Assembly (NCBI GenBank): GCA_030512335.1
Contig: JAULSU010000003.1
Span: forward strand, 868,001 to 932,000
DNA length: 64,000 nt
Direction of reading: 5' to 3'
Source: Immersiella caudata
Lineage: Eukaryota > Ascomycota > Sordariomycetes > Sordariales > Lasiosphaeriaceae
The notes under the pieces were generated by a model. That model was given only the letters and a program-made list of their open reading frames with translations, made no database searches and had not been told where the DNA came from. Made by a program: the position numbers and the translations under genes. The first letter of the stretch is position 1; the number at the start of each line of letters is the position of its first letter. Positions 30,669 through 42,235 of this stretch are shown one piece after another.

Positions 30669-30938
30669 CAAATACAAAACGTAAGATATGTGTGCCTGGT
30701 ACGTATTTCGGGAAGAGCGAAGGGTTGCCTGGGTACCAACCACTTACACCACACGGTGTGATAGAACGTCGAGCCGACCTACGACTGCAATACGAATCTT
30801 GTCGCTTTTTATTAACTTCCACCACGTACAGCTGTGTAAAATAAGAGAAGCCTCTTTGTAAACCCCCTTTGCCTTTGTGATTTGTGTTTTGAACAAGCAC
30901 ATTTTCTGTGATACTAAGCAGCCTTTCCTGCAACTGTC

Positions 30939-30950
30939 GGGGTTAGGGTT
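30939..30950 (+). repeat. Telomere-like motif GGGGTTAGGGTT
   Basis: This is two units of the ascomycete telomere repeat TTAGGG type, upstream of both the zinc-ribbon array (minus) and the F-box gene (plus). The identical 12-mer occurs at 54267-54278. It could be a telobox bound by a Tbf1-like factor or a chance match. Confidence 0.4.
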
Positions 30951-31280
30951 AAAACACAGGATTAAAAATCTGACCGTCGTGGGGCGCATCTGGAGCATTC
31001 ACCTCACAACCCCACGGAGCACTTGACGAACCCCGAGTCGCACCCGTTCCGCGCCCACCGGCCTGCGCGCCGAGCTATCGCCAGCCACCGACGTCAAAAG
31101 ACCATTTGGTCGTGTGTCGGACGGATTCCGATAGCGCGTCGTGTTGCAGGCTTCCCAGTTTCACCTCGCAGGCAGCTTCGCGGTTTCACCCCGCCTTTTG
31201 TCAGCTTCACCTTCCGCTTCCACCTCAACCCCTCCATCACCGACCCCCCGGACCGCGCCGGAACCGCCCGCCGAAGCGCA

Positions 31281-33068
31281 ATGGATGCAGACACAACGCG
31301 CCGCGCGCTGTCGCTGGAGGCGCTGCCGGCCGAGATCGTTACATCAATCCTGGAATCCCTCATTCCTCAACTGCCCGAGATTGGCGAAACGCGCCCAGTG
31401 TCGTACCACAAGCTCATGCCCGGCGAGCCGTGGCACGACTTCACCCGCTGCCGTCGCGGCCTTTGGAGTCTCTGTCTGGTATCCCGCCGCTTCAGCGCCG
31501 AGGCCCAGCCGCTGCTGTACCGCGTCATCGCTCTGCTCAACGAAGAGTCCATGTTCCTCCTCTTCCGCACCCTCGTCGAGCATCCCCTTCACGGCCGATG
31601 GTCCCGCTACTTCGGCATCCATCTCACCCTTACCCGCGACTCTTGCATACGAGAGACCCGCCGCGCCGTCGGCCGTCTCCTGGGCACCTTCAAGCCGGCC
31701 GCCGAGCCCAAGCATCTCATGGTACCCGTCACCCACGCCCTCAAAATCATGAGTCTCAGTCTTCCCGTCCTGAGCACCCACGACGGCGACTTTGACGACG
31801 TCCCGCAGGTCATCGTGGCTTTCATGCTGGTGTTCCTCTCCAGGCTCGAGACCCTGCTGCTGCAAGTTCCTATCTGCGACGACCACCCCGAGTACGCGGC
31901 GCTCTTCCACAAGGCACAAACCGCCCGCCACCACTTCACCGCCCACGTCAACGAGGCCGAGCGGGACCTCATCCCCTTTGAGCGCATCGAAACTCTCCTC
32001 CTCCAAGGCGACCCGGAGCTCCTCGACCACTTCGAAAACGAAGAATGCGACTGCGAGATCCCCGAAGTCTGGGGCTCCCAACCCCGACGCTACTACCCCC
32101 TGTTCGCCTGCTTCCCCCGTTTGCACACCCTCGAGGTCTCCACCGACGACGGTGCCTGGTCCAACATCATGGATGAGCGTCCCTCCTATCTCACCGGGGA
32201 CACCACCTCCACGCTCTACCTCGCCGGCATCCGCCACCTCTACATCCACAACTCGGTCGCCTGCCCCCGCAACCTCCACCAAGTCCTCATCAACGCCCCC
32301 GATCTACAAACCCTCTACATGACCCCCCGCCGCGACGACGACTTCTACCGCGGCCCTCCCGAATCCACCTCCAACGCCCACCCCCAAGCCCTCGACGCAG
32401 CTCTCACCTCCCACGCGCGCCACCTCCGCCACCTCGACGTAGGCTGGTACGACGTCTCCGGCTTCGAATCCCTCATCGGCCCCGACGGCCGCCTCGCCTC
32501 CCTCCCTGACCTCCCCCGCCTCGAAAAGCTCTGCGTCCAACTCGCCGCTCTCTACGGCACCTCCCCCGCCACGGCGCTACAAACCCCCCTCGCCGAGCTG
32601 CTCCCCCCGAACCTCATCGAGCTTACCCTAGAAGACTGGTGGTGGTCCAACACCACCACCCTCGACGACATGGAAGATTGGGGCCCGCGCGAGAAACTAA
32701 CGCACTACCGAAACCAGAGGGAGTATCGACGGCTGGCGGTGCAGATGCTTGAGCAGTTCGCGGGGGGGTTTCGCGAGAGAATGACGAAGCTCAAGAAGGT
32801 GATGCTCCTGGTGAAGATTCCGTTTACCTGGGTTGTGGAGGATGGCATCGAGATTGGGTTCCACTTTGGGGAGGCGAAGCGGTTGTTTGGGGAGAAAGGG
32901 GTGGAGTTTTGCGTGGAGGCTAGCGATGGGATTGCTTTCGAGGCGGAGGATGAGATGATGGGGGGTGGGATGTTGGTAGCTGTGCAGAGGCCCAGGGTAG
33001 TTCAGGATACTGTTATGGGGGGTGATGATGATGGGCGTGGGGATGAGAGTGAGTGGGAGGATGTTTGA
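31281..33068 (+). CDS. F-box protein of unknown target
   Basis: This is a single exon of 595 residues starting at the ATG 31281 (MDADTTRRALSLEALPAEI). The open frame continues upstream, but that part is compositionally unlike the rest and is taken as leader. The F-box lies at about residues 10-90 (LSLEALPAEIVTSILESL ... LWSLCLVSRRFSAEAQPLLY), with an insertion containing Pro and Trp in the middle. The rest is a leucine-rich, weakly repetitive region with spaced LxxLxL strands (LPRLEKLCVQLAAL, LPPNLIELTLEDWWW), and the end is acidic (GDDDGRGDESEWEDV). F-box proteins bring substrates to SCF ubiquitin ligases through Skp1; the substrate is unknown. The long minus-strand open frame inside it is a high-GC shadow. 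Confidence 0.85.
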   Translation: MDADTTRRALSLEALPAEIVTSILESLIPQLPEIGETRPVSYHKLMPGEPWHDFTRCRRGLWSLCLVSRRFSAEAQPLLYRVIALLNEESMFLLFRTLVEHPLHGRWSRYFGIHLTLTRDSCIRETRRAVGRLLGTFKPAAEPKHLMVPVTHALKIMSLSLPVLSTHDGDFDDVPQVIVAFMLVFLSRLETLLLQVPICDDHPEYAALFHKAQTARHHFTAHVNEAERDLIPFERIETLLLQGDPELLDHFENEECDCEIPEVWGSQPRRYYPLFACFPRLHTLEVSTDDGAWSNIMDERPSYLTGDTTSTLYLAGIRHLYIHNSVACPRNLHQVLINAPDLQTLYMTPRRDDDFYRGPPESTSNAHPQALDAALTSHARHLRHLDVGWYDVSGFESLIGPDGRLASLPDLPRLEKLCVQLAALYGTSPATALQTPLAELLPPNLIELTLEDWWWSNTTTLDDMEDWGPREKLTHYRNQREYRRLAVQMLEQFAGGFRERMTKLKKVMLLVKIPFTWVVEDGIEIGFHFGEAKRLFGEKGVEFCVEASDGIAFEAEDEMMGGGMLVAVQRPRVVQDTVMGGDDDGRGDESEWEDV

Positions 33069-36000
33069 GAGACGGTTTGCCATGTCACGAAAATTCTCTG
33101 ATGTTGGCCGTTGAGGATTTGGTCGTGAGATGGGGCTTGGTTGCTTGAGCCTGCGAACGCGGCCGCATGCTACAGCGCTGGGACGTTGCTCGCTGGGATA
33201 GACGCGAAGTCACATGAAGTCCCAGCATGAAGTTGAGCGTTGCATTGCTTTAAAAATTGCAATTCTTACGTGATCACGCTTGTGTCCGGGCGTGATGTCC
33301 TCGCGGGCGGGGCCACATGTCGGTTGGAGCAGAGATGGCGCTTGGAGCTGGGCGATGCGGCGCTCAAGCTGGGCGTGATGTCGCTTGAGGCTCGGCCGTT
33401 ACTTGGTGTTGATCACGAAGCGGGAGATTATTTTTTTTTTTTTTTTTTGCGCTGGGCGCTGTTGACACCTGAGAGTCGCTGGCTTCAAGACAGGATGTTA
33501 CAATGGATTCGCATAGCGCTTTTCTGGTGCTGGGAGAGGAGGATACCTTCCGCTTTGTATATGTAATGAATGGTTAGAATGTAGCTACTACGACAAACCG
33601 CCGTTGGCCGTCTTGTCCTGCAGAAGCGGATACCTGCCCTGGCCAGAGGTGTCTTGAAGCAATTCCGGCGCGCGGCAATCTTTATATCGCGCGGCAGCGG
33701 TCGGACCAGCGCGTGGCTCCCACTGACGATCTTGATCGATCCTTCACGGCGCAGTCCCGGGCCCGGCAGACAGCCGCAATCGCTAAGGAGCCCCTCAACT
33801 ACCGAAAAGCGGTGTTGAAACATGGCGATCACGAACATTGAGGCGAATCCCCACAGTCCCAGTGCTGCCCCTGGCCGGGCAGGGATAGGCCGCTCGGCGG
33901 GAGCTAGCGCAAGTCCCGTGGAAACGAAATCGATCCGGCCATCACCAAATCGGTGGGCGAGGACGCGTGTCCAGATGGGTTTTCATTTCGGGGAGAAACT
34001 TACCGTTGCTTCAGCGTGGGCCAAGGTCAGGGCGCCGCTTGTGACGCCTCGATGTTGGGTTAGCCGTTTTCCCATGGTATCCTGGGGTGGGTGGGGATGG
34101 TGAGAAATTATGATGCGGATGCAGATGGGGGCGGTCGGAGTTAACGCGAAATTGCCAGGAAAATTGAAGAAAGCGGGTTGCGTTCATTCCGGCGAGCTGC
34201 CGCTCTCGGGCTAGCGACAACACACCGCCGGGACCGTTCCATCGAAATCGCAATTGTGTGCCGGACCGAAAACCGGGCGAGTGACGTCGAACATCTCGGC
34301 GTTCAGGGTCAGATGGAACCGTTCAAGGAGTCTAAGTTAGGCCAGAGGTTGCTTGGCGGTTTTGGTGGCAGACCCTAGCGCCTCTTGCATTCCCCATCGG
34401 AGGGGTGGTTGCGAGAATAAAAGACAAGCGCTATCTTGTTATGCCATGGCATCTGTCGATGACAGATTACGTCGCGTCGTGGTGGGCGGCCAAGATAACC
34501 CGCGAGATAAGTGTTGCGCTGGAAGCGGGATGTCCTCCCCCCTCCGTGGAATCATGGGTTTCTTCGTCGTTATGGCACGCGACCAGTGTGAGAACCTCAA
34601 TAACAAACAGTGGCTTCCGTCAAGCGAAGCGCTAATTGCGGGCGGCGATCAGTGGACCAGGGCGGCGCTCAACTTCCGCGCCGGCCCAGCGCCGAGTCAG
34701 CGATTCGGCTAGCTTCCGTGGTGACGGCCTGACGGGACTGCGGCATTGTAGAATGTCAGGACGCGTCACTGGCTGCCATTCGGCACCGTCGAATTGTCAA
34801 AAGACCTCCCAGGCGAATACGCCCAAGCCCAGTCGTTTGGGAAGACTTGGACGGAAAAATCGGCAAAGGCGGCACTTCGCCAATTCGCCAAGGATGCTGT
34901 GCCTTGGTCGCATCGTCCTGTTGGCAAATGGGACATGCGCCGCAATCAACCTGCTGCTGAGGCCGCCGCCTCCTGGACTTATGTCCGTCGTGGCGTCGCG
35001 ACGAAAAGGCTATTGTCCGTGGAGGCCGCAAAATAGAAGCGTCATCATGCCCTCAAGTGACGAACAGCTGTTGAAATAGCCACGATTTGTCGGTGGTGTT
35101 GCCTCGCACCAAATCTCCGGTGTGAGAGACTGCGATGTGGCTTCGATCAGCGCTGCACGTAACGCGGCGGGAAAGGGTCCTAGGTTCCACGGCACACCCC
35201 GCCGCCACAGTGCAGGGCAGACTCCCCATTTGCTGAACCGTGAGAGCCAGAGACGGGGGAATGGGAGCATCTCTGAGTCGCGGGGATGGCTGCCTTTGCC
35301 GTATATCCGTCGACAATAATGCGGCTCGGTGGCATGCCCCGGACTTGTGGTGAAATGCTGCGCCATCACCGATTCCTCCGGGACGAGCTAGAGGAAGCCG
35401 CCCGCCAAGTGCACTGGTTCAGTTGGCGGCATTGCAAAAATGGAAGTCTGGAGACCTGAAAACGGGACAAAAGGCGACCCCTGCATTCATCCCACTCTGC
35501 CTGCAGGAGCGACCAGCCGAGCAGCGGGAGTCCAATCCTGTGACGTAGTTGGATTGGGGGAGGCAGCTGACAACGCGAATGTTTGTTTCCATTTCCGGCG
35601 CGGAAGGCGCCGCGGGAAGTCGCAGAGGCGCCGACGGAACATCGACCTCTGGTCAAACTTGTGCATTGCATCGAAGACATCATCTCATCAGCTCACAGCA
35701 TCTTTGGTCATCTCTCAGATCCACCCGGCTCAATTTGGCTGTGAATGGACTTGGCGGTCGCGCCTCCATGGCTCCTCGCAGATTGCCACGGGCCATGGGA
35801 CACTGCTGTCAGCGTCCAGGAGAGCCCGGATTGGCACAGCAAAGTGCCCCGGATCACTGACAAAATTCTGTTTCGCTGGCCCCCCAACTGCCAAGAAGCC
35901 ACATGCGTCAAGAGACCTTGCCTAAGCAGGCCACAGCCAAGCGTCTCAGGGTGGTGCCGACCAGCCGGTCTGGAGAAGCCACACTCCTTAAAATCCCACC

Positions 36001-36522
36001 CGACCACTTTGCAGGCCTTTTTGGCATCCTCGAAGGCTGCTCCTGTCGAACCTCTTCCCGCGAACAAACGACGTGCAACGCCGACGGCCGCCCTCCAGAC
36101 GAAAAAAACGAATCGCGTCGAACAATCGGCACCGCCCCGCGGCCACCGAGATCCTCAGGTTGCGCAAACCCGCCGGCGATGCGGCCAGCCTCGCTGCGAG
36201 GGAGTACTCTTCGTCCCCCGCGACTTCTCTGCGACATTTGAGATTCGAATAAGCAGCAGCAGCAGCTCCGAGTACCCAAACCCGATGCCAAAGCGACGGT
36301 CGCCGTTACTATTTCCTTTCGGTTCGACCTCGTCTTCAGTGCGGATATATCTTTAATTGTGCTTTTTATCCTCGACCCCACTCGCTTGCGCGTCTCCCGT
36401 CGTCGCTAGCTGGTCCGTGGTCTTTTGGCAGCACCGAGACGAACCTCCACTTCAGGACGACGAGTTCTGTGCACCTTTCTGCTCTGCTCTGCCAGGCACG
36501 ACGCGCGCCACAGATTCCCACG
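33069..36522. other. 3.4 kb without a supported gene
   Basis: Open frames of 80-200 codons on both strands have no domains, no spliceable partners and skewed composition. A T-run of about 18 bases lies at 33430-33448. The right part (35.4-36.5 kb) may be a long leader or promoter of the acyltransferase gene at 36523. This is the longest gene-free gap in the core part of the window. A non-coding RNA cannot be excluded. Confidence 0.45.
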
Positions 36523-38117
36523 ATGAGCAAGTCAGGGCAGAGAAATATCAAATGGGTTGAGGTGAGTTTCTGTCCGAGCTGTTGACTTCGGTGCTGGGCA
36601 CCGGAGCACCGGGGCCTAGGACCCCGCCGAGATATTGACATTTTTCGTTCTCAGGGCCTCCGAGGCGTCACGTCCGTTCTCGTAATTTCAACACACGTCG
36701 CTCGAGCCCTCGATTTTGCCCTGTTCTGGCCCGCCGATAAGAAAGATGCGCCGCCACGATTGATGCAACTTCCCTACCTCCGAATACCGTACCAGGGACG
36801 CATCGGAGTGCCCATCTTCGCCTTCTTGACAGGCTTCGTATGCGCGTACAAGCCCCTAAAGCTCGCCTACCAGCAAGGCAATGCGCCTGCTTCGCTGCAA
36901 TCGGTGGCGCGCAGCGCCTTTCGCCGCCCCCCACGGTTGATGCTGCCGGCCATGATTGCGACCTTCATCAGCTTCGTCCTGTCGTGCTTTGGGGCCTACA
37001 CGGCAGCGAACCATTGTGACAGCTTCTGGGTTCGCTTTGACGCCCCGGATTACAAGCCGTTCCGCCAGAATGTCCGAAGACTATTCAAGTCGCTGTTGAC
37101 AACATGGACCAGCACAGACAATGCCTTTGATCGACACCAGTGGGCTATGCGCCCGCTATTGATCGGTGCATTCCAGGTCTACGTCGTGCTGGCAGCCACA
37201 ATTGGAATGCGGTTTAGGTACCGCCTCTTGATCCATGTCATGTTGATCTTCTACTGGCTCTTCAATACTGCGTACTTGACAGGTTTGTTCGGCCATCCGT
37301 CCCATAAGCCCGCATCAGCTGACAGGAGGCAGAAACTTTTGGCGCAAACCTTGCTCTTGGCACCCTCCTCGCCGAGCTCGCGCAGCACCGCCCAACCCAG
37401 AATTTCATCACTGCGCACCAACGTATCCTCACCTTTGTCATCGCTCCGATTTTACTGTTGATCGGCGGATGGGTGGGCTCGTACCCGCAAGAGCACGAAG
37501 ACTGGGCCGAATGGTCCCAGACGCTGCACAACCACCTGATGAATCCAGAACCAGAGGGAGGCGACAATCTAGGAAGCATGCTTGTCCCAGCAGGCTCCAA
37601 CGCTCACCGCCGGACCTCCGCGTTCTTTATCTACTGCACCGCCATTTCGATCTTCATATCCCCTGCCATCCAAAAGCTGCTATCCCACCGGCTTCTGCTT
37701 TGGTTAGGACACCACTCCTTCGCCGTATACTTGGTACACGGCACCCTTCTCCGTACAGTGGCCATCTGGGTCGTATACGGCATCACCGGCCAACCATGGG
37801 AGAAGGCGGGGAAGAACGAGGATGGGAGTGAGCAGGTTCAGGAGTGGATCAAGCCGAAGTCGCGAAGCCACAAGTTGCTCGCGATCATGATATTTACGAC
37901 CCTGACGTACATGGCAGCATGGGCGTGGATGAAATGGGTGGATACGGCGTGCGCCCGGGCAACGCAATGGCTCGAGAATAAGGTTTTCGATACCAGCGAG
38001 GACGATGAGGGCAAGGCCGGGCTTGCGGAGAAGGGGTATTCGCATGCGAATGGGAACGGATCGCTGACGACGCGGCCATCTCAAGACCGAACGGATAAAA
38101 GCCAGCCTCCGCCCTAA
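36523..38117 (+). CDS. Acyltransferase-3 family membrane protein
   Basis: Exons 36523-36561, 36655-37282 and 37333-38117 join in phase over introns of 93 and 50 bases, giving 483 residues. The first exon holds only MSKSGQRNIKWVE, and the family start motif GLRGVTSVLVISTHVAR follows at once; its His (about residue 27) is the expected catalytic residue. About ten membrane helices follow, including RIPYQGRIGVPIFAFLTGFV, the ETFGANLALGTLLAEL junction region, and ILTFVIAPILLLIGGWVG. The last part contains LLWLGHHSFAVYLVHGTLLR and a polar C-terminal tail. Members transfer acyl groups to sugars or small molecules across membranes; fungal members of this type are mostly uncharacterised. No neighbouring biosynthetic genes hint at the substrate. 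Confidence 0.88.
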
Positions 38118-39615
38118 CACGGTGCGAGCGTGGGATGTGTACGAAAGATGGATCTTTGTATGACGCCTCCATGGTGAGGTGATGACTTATACGACCGGGC
38201 GGGCCGGCCGCGCCACGATAGAGGGCCGCCTTAACCCGACTGGGTGTGCTGCGCAGGCAAGCAGCTGCGAGCTGAGGTTGCCGTGATAGAGTCTGATCAG
38301 CTTCTGGACGCCAACTAGGCTAGTTACTTGGAAACCTGGTCAGCGTTGTGAAACCTCGGCGTTGGGAACACTGGGGGTTTCTCTGCATATACAACGCATG
38401 GATATATGGGTCTGGGGTGCATACTTTTTAGCAATGTTAATACTCACTGAGCAATTCTGTTTCTGGCCTTCTTCGCTTTTCTTCGTTGCATAACTCCAGC
38501 TTCGTGTCACGCCCCGTCAACTCCCAAGTGGGGGGGCTCCGGGTGGACCGGAACGAAGACCCATGGTCGGGGACAGGTGGTCATGGGAGGTCGCGCCACG
38601 ACGAGGGGCAGATGACGTTGATACCGAGTGCGGCTCCTCGGATCTTCCCGCCCCTTTTGTCTTATCTGAAAGCAAACATCGTGGAGTCCGAGGCAATCGG
38701 CGCCACAGCAGAGCTGATGCTGGCATGCACTGTGCCGCCCACCTGATTCGGTGCCACGATGTCGGGGTTTCAGGGGTCCTCAGCCCTACAGCGCCGCAGA
38801 TCAGGGTCGATGAGGTGCTTGCGCCTTTGAGGTGTCATTGGAGAGTTGCCGCCGTTGGTTGGCGGCGTCATTTGTTTCCGTTGCGGCTTGAGCGCTTGCT
38901 AGCTGACAACTCGGGACTAACGTCAAAGTACTGTGTGTCAGCCGGTGGAGGCCTTCCGGGATGGACGATTTGGGAGTCACCCCGCCCCTTTTGCGCACCC
39001 GGCGCGACAAACCAGCGGCCGAACCCGGGACCGGGCGCTGCGCCAACAACACCACAGGCAGCATTTGCGCACAACCATTGTCCAAACAGTCCAACCCAAA
39101 CTCTCACCTTCACACACAAACAGCAGCACCCGTCCCAGCACCCACAAACAGCCCCCCCCCCACCGAAAGGCAATCTCTGCACCCCGTGCCACGGCGTAAC
39201 ATCACCAAGCGCGCTTGCCCCGGGCGCACGAAAAAATAATACCTTACTTGGCTGAAGACTTGGATGTACTTGTCGAGCGGCCTGTCGCTCCCCAGCCAAA
39301 CGATATCCATCCCGTGATAACGCAGTGAGCGTCTGTGGCACGTCGCTTATGCAGCTGTGACTGGTCCACGGAACTGAGTCAGAAGCGGGTGTGCAGCCTA
39401 TTAGATGGCAGCTGGGATGCCTGGTTGGGTCACCTCAGATGGTGGTGGAGGGTGAGATTGTTATATACTGGGCAGGCCCGAGGAAATGGGCGTTGGGGTG
39501 TTTGGTAAGGAGGGTTGTGACACGTCACCATGGTGCACTTGAAGGTTGTGATTGAGATCGAGGAGCCGCCACCTACGATTATTGAAGATTAAGTAAAGGA
39601 AAAGATTGAGAGATT
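38118..39615. other. Intergenic stretch, no supported gene
   Basis: Open frames on both strands are short or low-complexity (Pro/Gln/Thr-rich on one strand, Gly/Cys-rich on the other, near a C9 run at 39159). A minus-strand segment at 39247-39310 (MDIVWLGSDRPLDKYIQVFS) followed by GTAAGG looks like an exon, but I find no partner. Confidence 0.4.
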
Positions 39616-40017
39616 ATGGCGAAGGGTGAGAAACAAGGGAAGAATGGGGGAAAGAAGGATGGGGTTGAGATGGAAAGGTTGTCGTACAAGCATGTGGGTG
39701 GGAAGGGGGATGCCGAGATGTCAAAGTACAGGGGCGATGATGGCAATGAGAAAGGGTCGGGTCCGAGCTCGGGATCGACATCTAGGAGCAGTCGCAACAG
39801 CAGCAGCAAGAAGCATTCGACTTTTTCGAGTTCACCTTTGACAAAGTACCACGACTCTAAACGCGACACCAAAACAACTACCGGGAACTGCTCAACAGCG
39901 GGACGGAACTGCCCCTGCTGCACGGGAAGTCGACACTGCGGGACGGCTTTGCCAAACGTGGAGGACGTGATGTGGGATATCGACTTTCGCTACTTGCATG
40001 AGAGGAGGGAGTGGTAG
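39616..40017 (+). CDS. Small hydrophilic hypothetical protein
   Basis: A 133-residue frame begins MAKGEKQGKNGGKKDG. It is rich in Gly, Lys and Ser, with a poly-Ser patch (SSGSTSRSSRNSSSKKHS). The C-terminal part is more ordered, with NCPCCTGSRHCG and VEDVMWDIDFRYLHERREW. No domain or signal peptide is recognised. The Trp/Asp-rich end looks coding; the first half could be low-complexity chance. It has no intron and no clear partner. Confidence 0.4.
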   Translation: MAKGEKQGKNGGKKDGVEMERLSYKHVGGKGDAEMSKYRGDDGNEKGSGPSSGSTSRSSRNSSSKKHSTFSSSPLTKYHDSKRDTKTTTGNCSTAGRNCPCCTGSRHCGTALPNVEDVMWDIDFRYLHERREW

Positions 40018-41040
40018 TGGTTGGGTTGGGATGACTTATGACTTTCCTCTTTGGTATCTGTTGGGTCTGCTTCTTGGGCGGGAGTTTGATACCATCTCAT
40101 CTCTGGTTTTTGTCTTATGATGGTGCCTGTGAGTTGCGAATGGGTCGACGGGGGATGACGAACGAGGATGTCTCGAGATTGATGACTGATGGGAGGCATG
40201 GAGGCTCGTGTCTGTACTTTCTCTTGGACGTCCTGACGGCGCTCTCATGCCGGATAGGAAGAGCAGAGAATACCAGCCTCTACTTCGCGCAGATCGTACC
40301 CCTGAGCCCATGAACTCTGCACCAGCACTCGAGCACTTAGCCATTCCTCTCATTACCGTCCGCACCTCCTCTTATATACAACCTGCGAACCGGAAAACCA
40401 TACACAACGCTGCCCATGCCAACACCAGTTCAGCTGTGTCGCCGACCAAAGAGCTCACGATGCCGCTACCCCTCTAAGATCAGCCCTCACATGAGCCACA
40501 AAAGAACCCCCTCCCATCTTCCCCTCTCCTGCTCAATTTTCTCTATCATTCCCATGCCTCTCCCGAGTCATTGACCTTCCTCCCATTGTTCTTCTCTCCC
40601 TTTACTTCTCTCCGTCCTTCATCCAAGACGATTCGCGCGCAAGGAAGAAAATCATACTTTGGCTTCCATGGTCGTAAACTGACGGTCGTGACTGTAACAA
40701 GGAAAGAAAGGAAGGAGATCCCCGAATCAGCAAAACAGTTCCGCCTCGACTCCAGGTATGAGATGTGTCTGTGTGTGTGTATGTGTGTGTGTTTGGGGGA
40801 CGGATGATGCCATCAACCGGTTTGACTTGGTACCGTGGAAGTGGTAGGGGTGAGAAGAAGATGCACAGGTTGTCAGTCCCATCAGCACGGAGAAAGCTGA
40901 GGATGGGGAGCATTGGATGTCGCCAGGGGAGCAGTTAAGTTGGGTAAGGCATCATCTGGCTTTGTCATGGTGGCTTCCTTCCAGTTTGGGGGTGGGTGTG
41001 GTGGTGGGTGTTGTGTAAGTGTTGCATGTGTGGTGTGTGT
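40018..41040. other. Intergenic stretch with a TG microsatellite
   Basis: This is the 3' flank of the carrier gene and of the small gene at 39616. A TG-rich run lies at about 40765-40792, and further GTG-rich sequence at 40990-41040. No supported gene. Confidence 0.45.
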
Positions 41041-42235
41041 TTATTCCTCGTACCTCGACCCTACCAGCACGGCCGGTCCGCTCTTCTCGAGCTTATCCTT
41101 AAGGTACTCGTAGACGGTGAACGTCACGGCCTGGCCGGGCGCGACACGCATGATGCGAGGCGTGATGCCCTTGTAGAAAGCGTGGAAACCTTCTTGCCTG
41201 TATTGTAATTCGTGTCAGCACTTCTCCCGTTGCTGCGTTTAGGGGGGGAACGCACTTGAACATGTCGCCGGAGATGCGGGTAATCCTCTGCAGGGCAGTG
41301 GTTCCGGGCTCAGCGGGCGTCTTCTGCAGTCTCGTCTTGATGGTGTCGATAGGGGCGTTGCTGAGAGGACCCATAGCACCGCTGACGAGACCGATCAGGG
41401 TGGTTTGGTACGAGGGAAGGTTGCCGGTGGAGTACTCAGGTTGCCACACGCGCAGCCACTCCTTGAAGTAGGTGTAGGCCGTGAAGTTGACAGCCTGGTT
41501 GGTTCCCTGGCGCAGGGCCGTGAGCGACACGCCGCGGTACAGAGCGCCGAAGCCCTCCTCCTTGACAACAGTGTAGAGCGCGTGGGCGGCGTTGCGGTAC
41601 TTGGGGATGTCGAGCGGGTCGGCCATGCTGTGGTACTGGGCCTGGAGACGAATCTTGATGACCTCCATGGGCGTTACCACCATAACAGCTTCCGTCACAC
41701 CGGCCGCCAGACCTGCCAGGAAGGTGCCCTGCCCGGAGATGACGCCGGTGTCCTTGTTGACGAGGAGCTGCTTGTACCACTCGAACGAAGTGAAGCGGAT
41801 GGCCATCTTGGGGATGATACCCGTCATCACGGCACCGAGGCCCTTGTAGAGGCCTAGGGGCGTCTCTTTCCTCACAATCTCAACACCTGTCTTGATGAAG
41901 CCGCGCTTCGGGGCGCCTGGTTGCCTGGCGCGTCGCGAGAGCTGCATGCGCACCTTGATGGTGTCTGTCGCACCGTGTAAGCCACACCTTGAGCATAATA
42001 CGCCGCCCACGGTGCGTAACGGGACGGGAAGCCCCAGAATACTTACCGAGGGGATGGCACACCAACGCCTCCATCATACCAGCACCTCCTCCAGCTGCAA
42101 CGACATCCAGTCAGCACGGTCTCCAATACCTTGGCCGTGGCCAATGGCTGCTGCTACAGGTTCCGGTATCTCACCGATGAGGTTCGTCGCCGCCGTTGGG
42201 GGCTTCCGCCCGTCGCCGTTGACCTTGGTCGCCAT
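41041..42235 (-). CDS. SFC1: Mitochondrial succinate-fumarate carrier (SFC1-like)
   Basis: Exons 42175-42235, 42047-42094, 41256-41964 and 41041-41197 join in phase over introns of 80, 82 and 58 bases, giving 324 residues. All three carrier signatures are present: HPLDTIKVRMQLSRR (split by intron 2), TPMEVIKIRLQAQ and APIDTIKTRLQK. Other blocks match SFC1 as I know it: GLYKGLGAVMTGIIPKMAIRF, ADPLDIPKYRNAAHALYTV, ALYRGVSLTALRQGTNQAVNF, and the end GITPRIMRVAPGQAVTFTVYE. SFC1 exchanges cytosolic succinate for matrix fumarate during growth on acetate or ethanol, linking the glyoxylate cycle to gluconeogenesis. The very short first two exons are typical of fungal members. Confidence 0.92.

Noticed and set aside
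31344..32282. 312-codon minus-strand open frame
   Set aside because: Antisense to the F-box gene. It is Val/Gly/Glu-rich with no domain, as expected for a high-GC shadow.
35745..36356. 203-codon plus-strand frame just upstream of the acyltransferase gene
   Set aside because: It ends before the gene's start codon in a different frame and has leader-like composition.
38563..39255. 230-codon plus-strand open frame
   Set aside because: It passes through a C9 run and a low-complexity Thr/Pro/Gln segment; no domain and no support from splice sites.
39247..39310. Minus-strand exon-like segment MDIVWLGSDRPLDKYIQVFS followed by GTAAGG
   Set aside because: It looks like coding sequence with a good donor, but no upstream or downstream partner exon could be found, so no gene is claimed.
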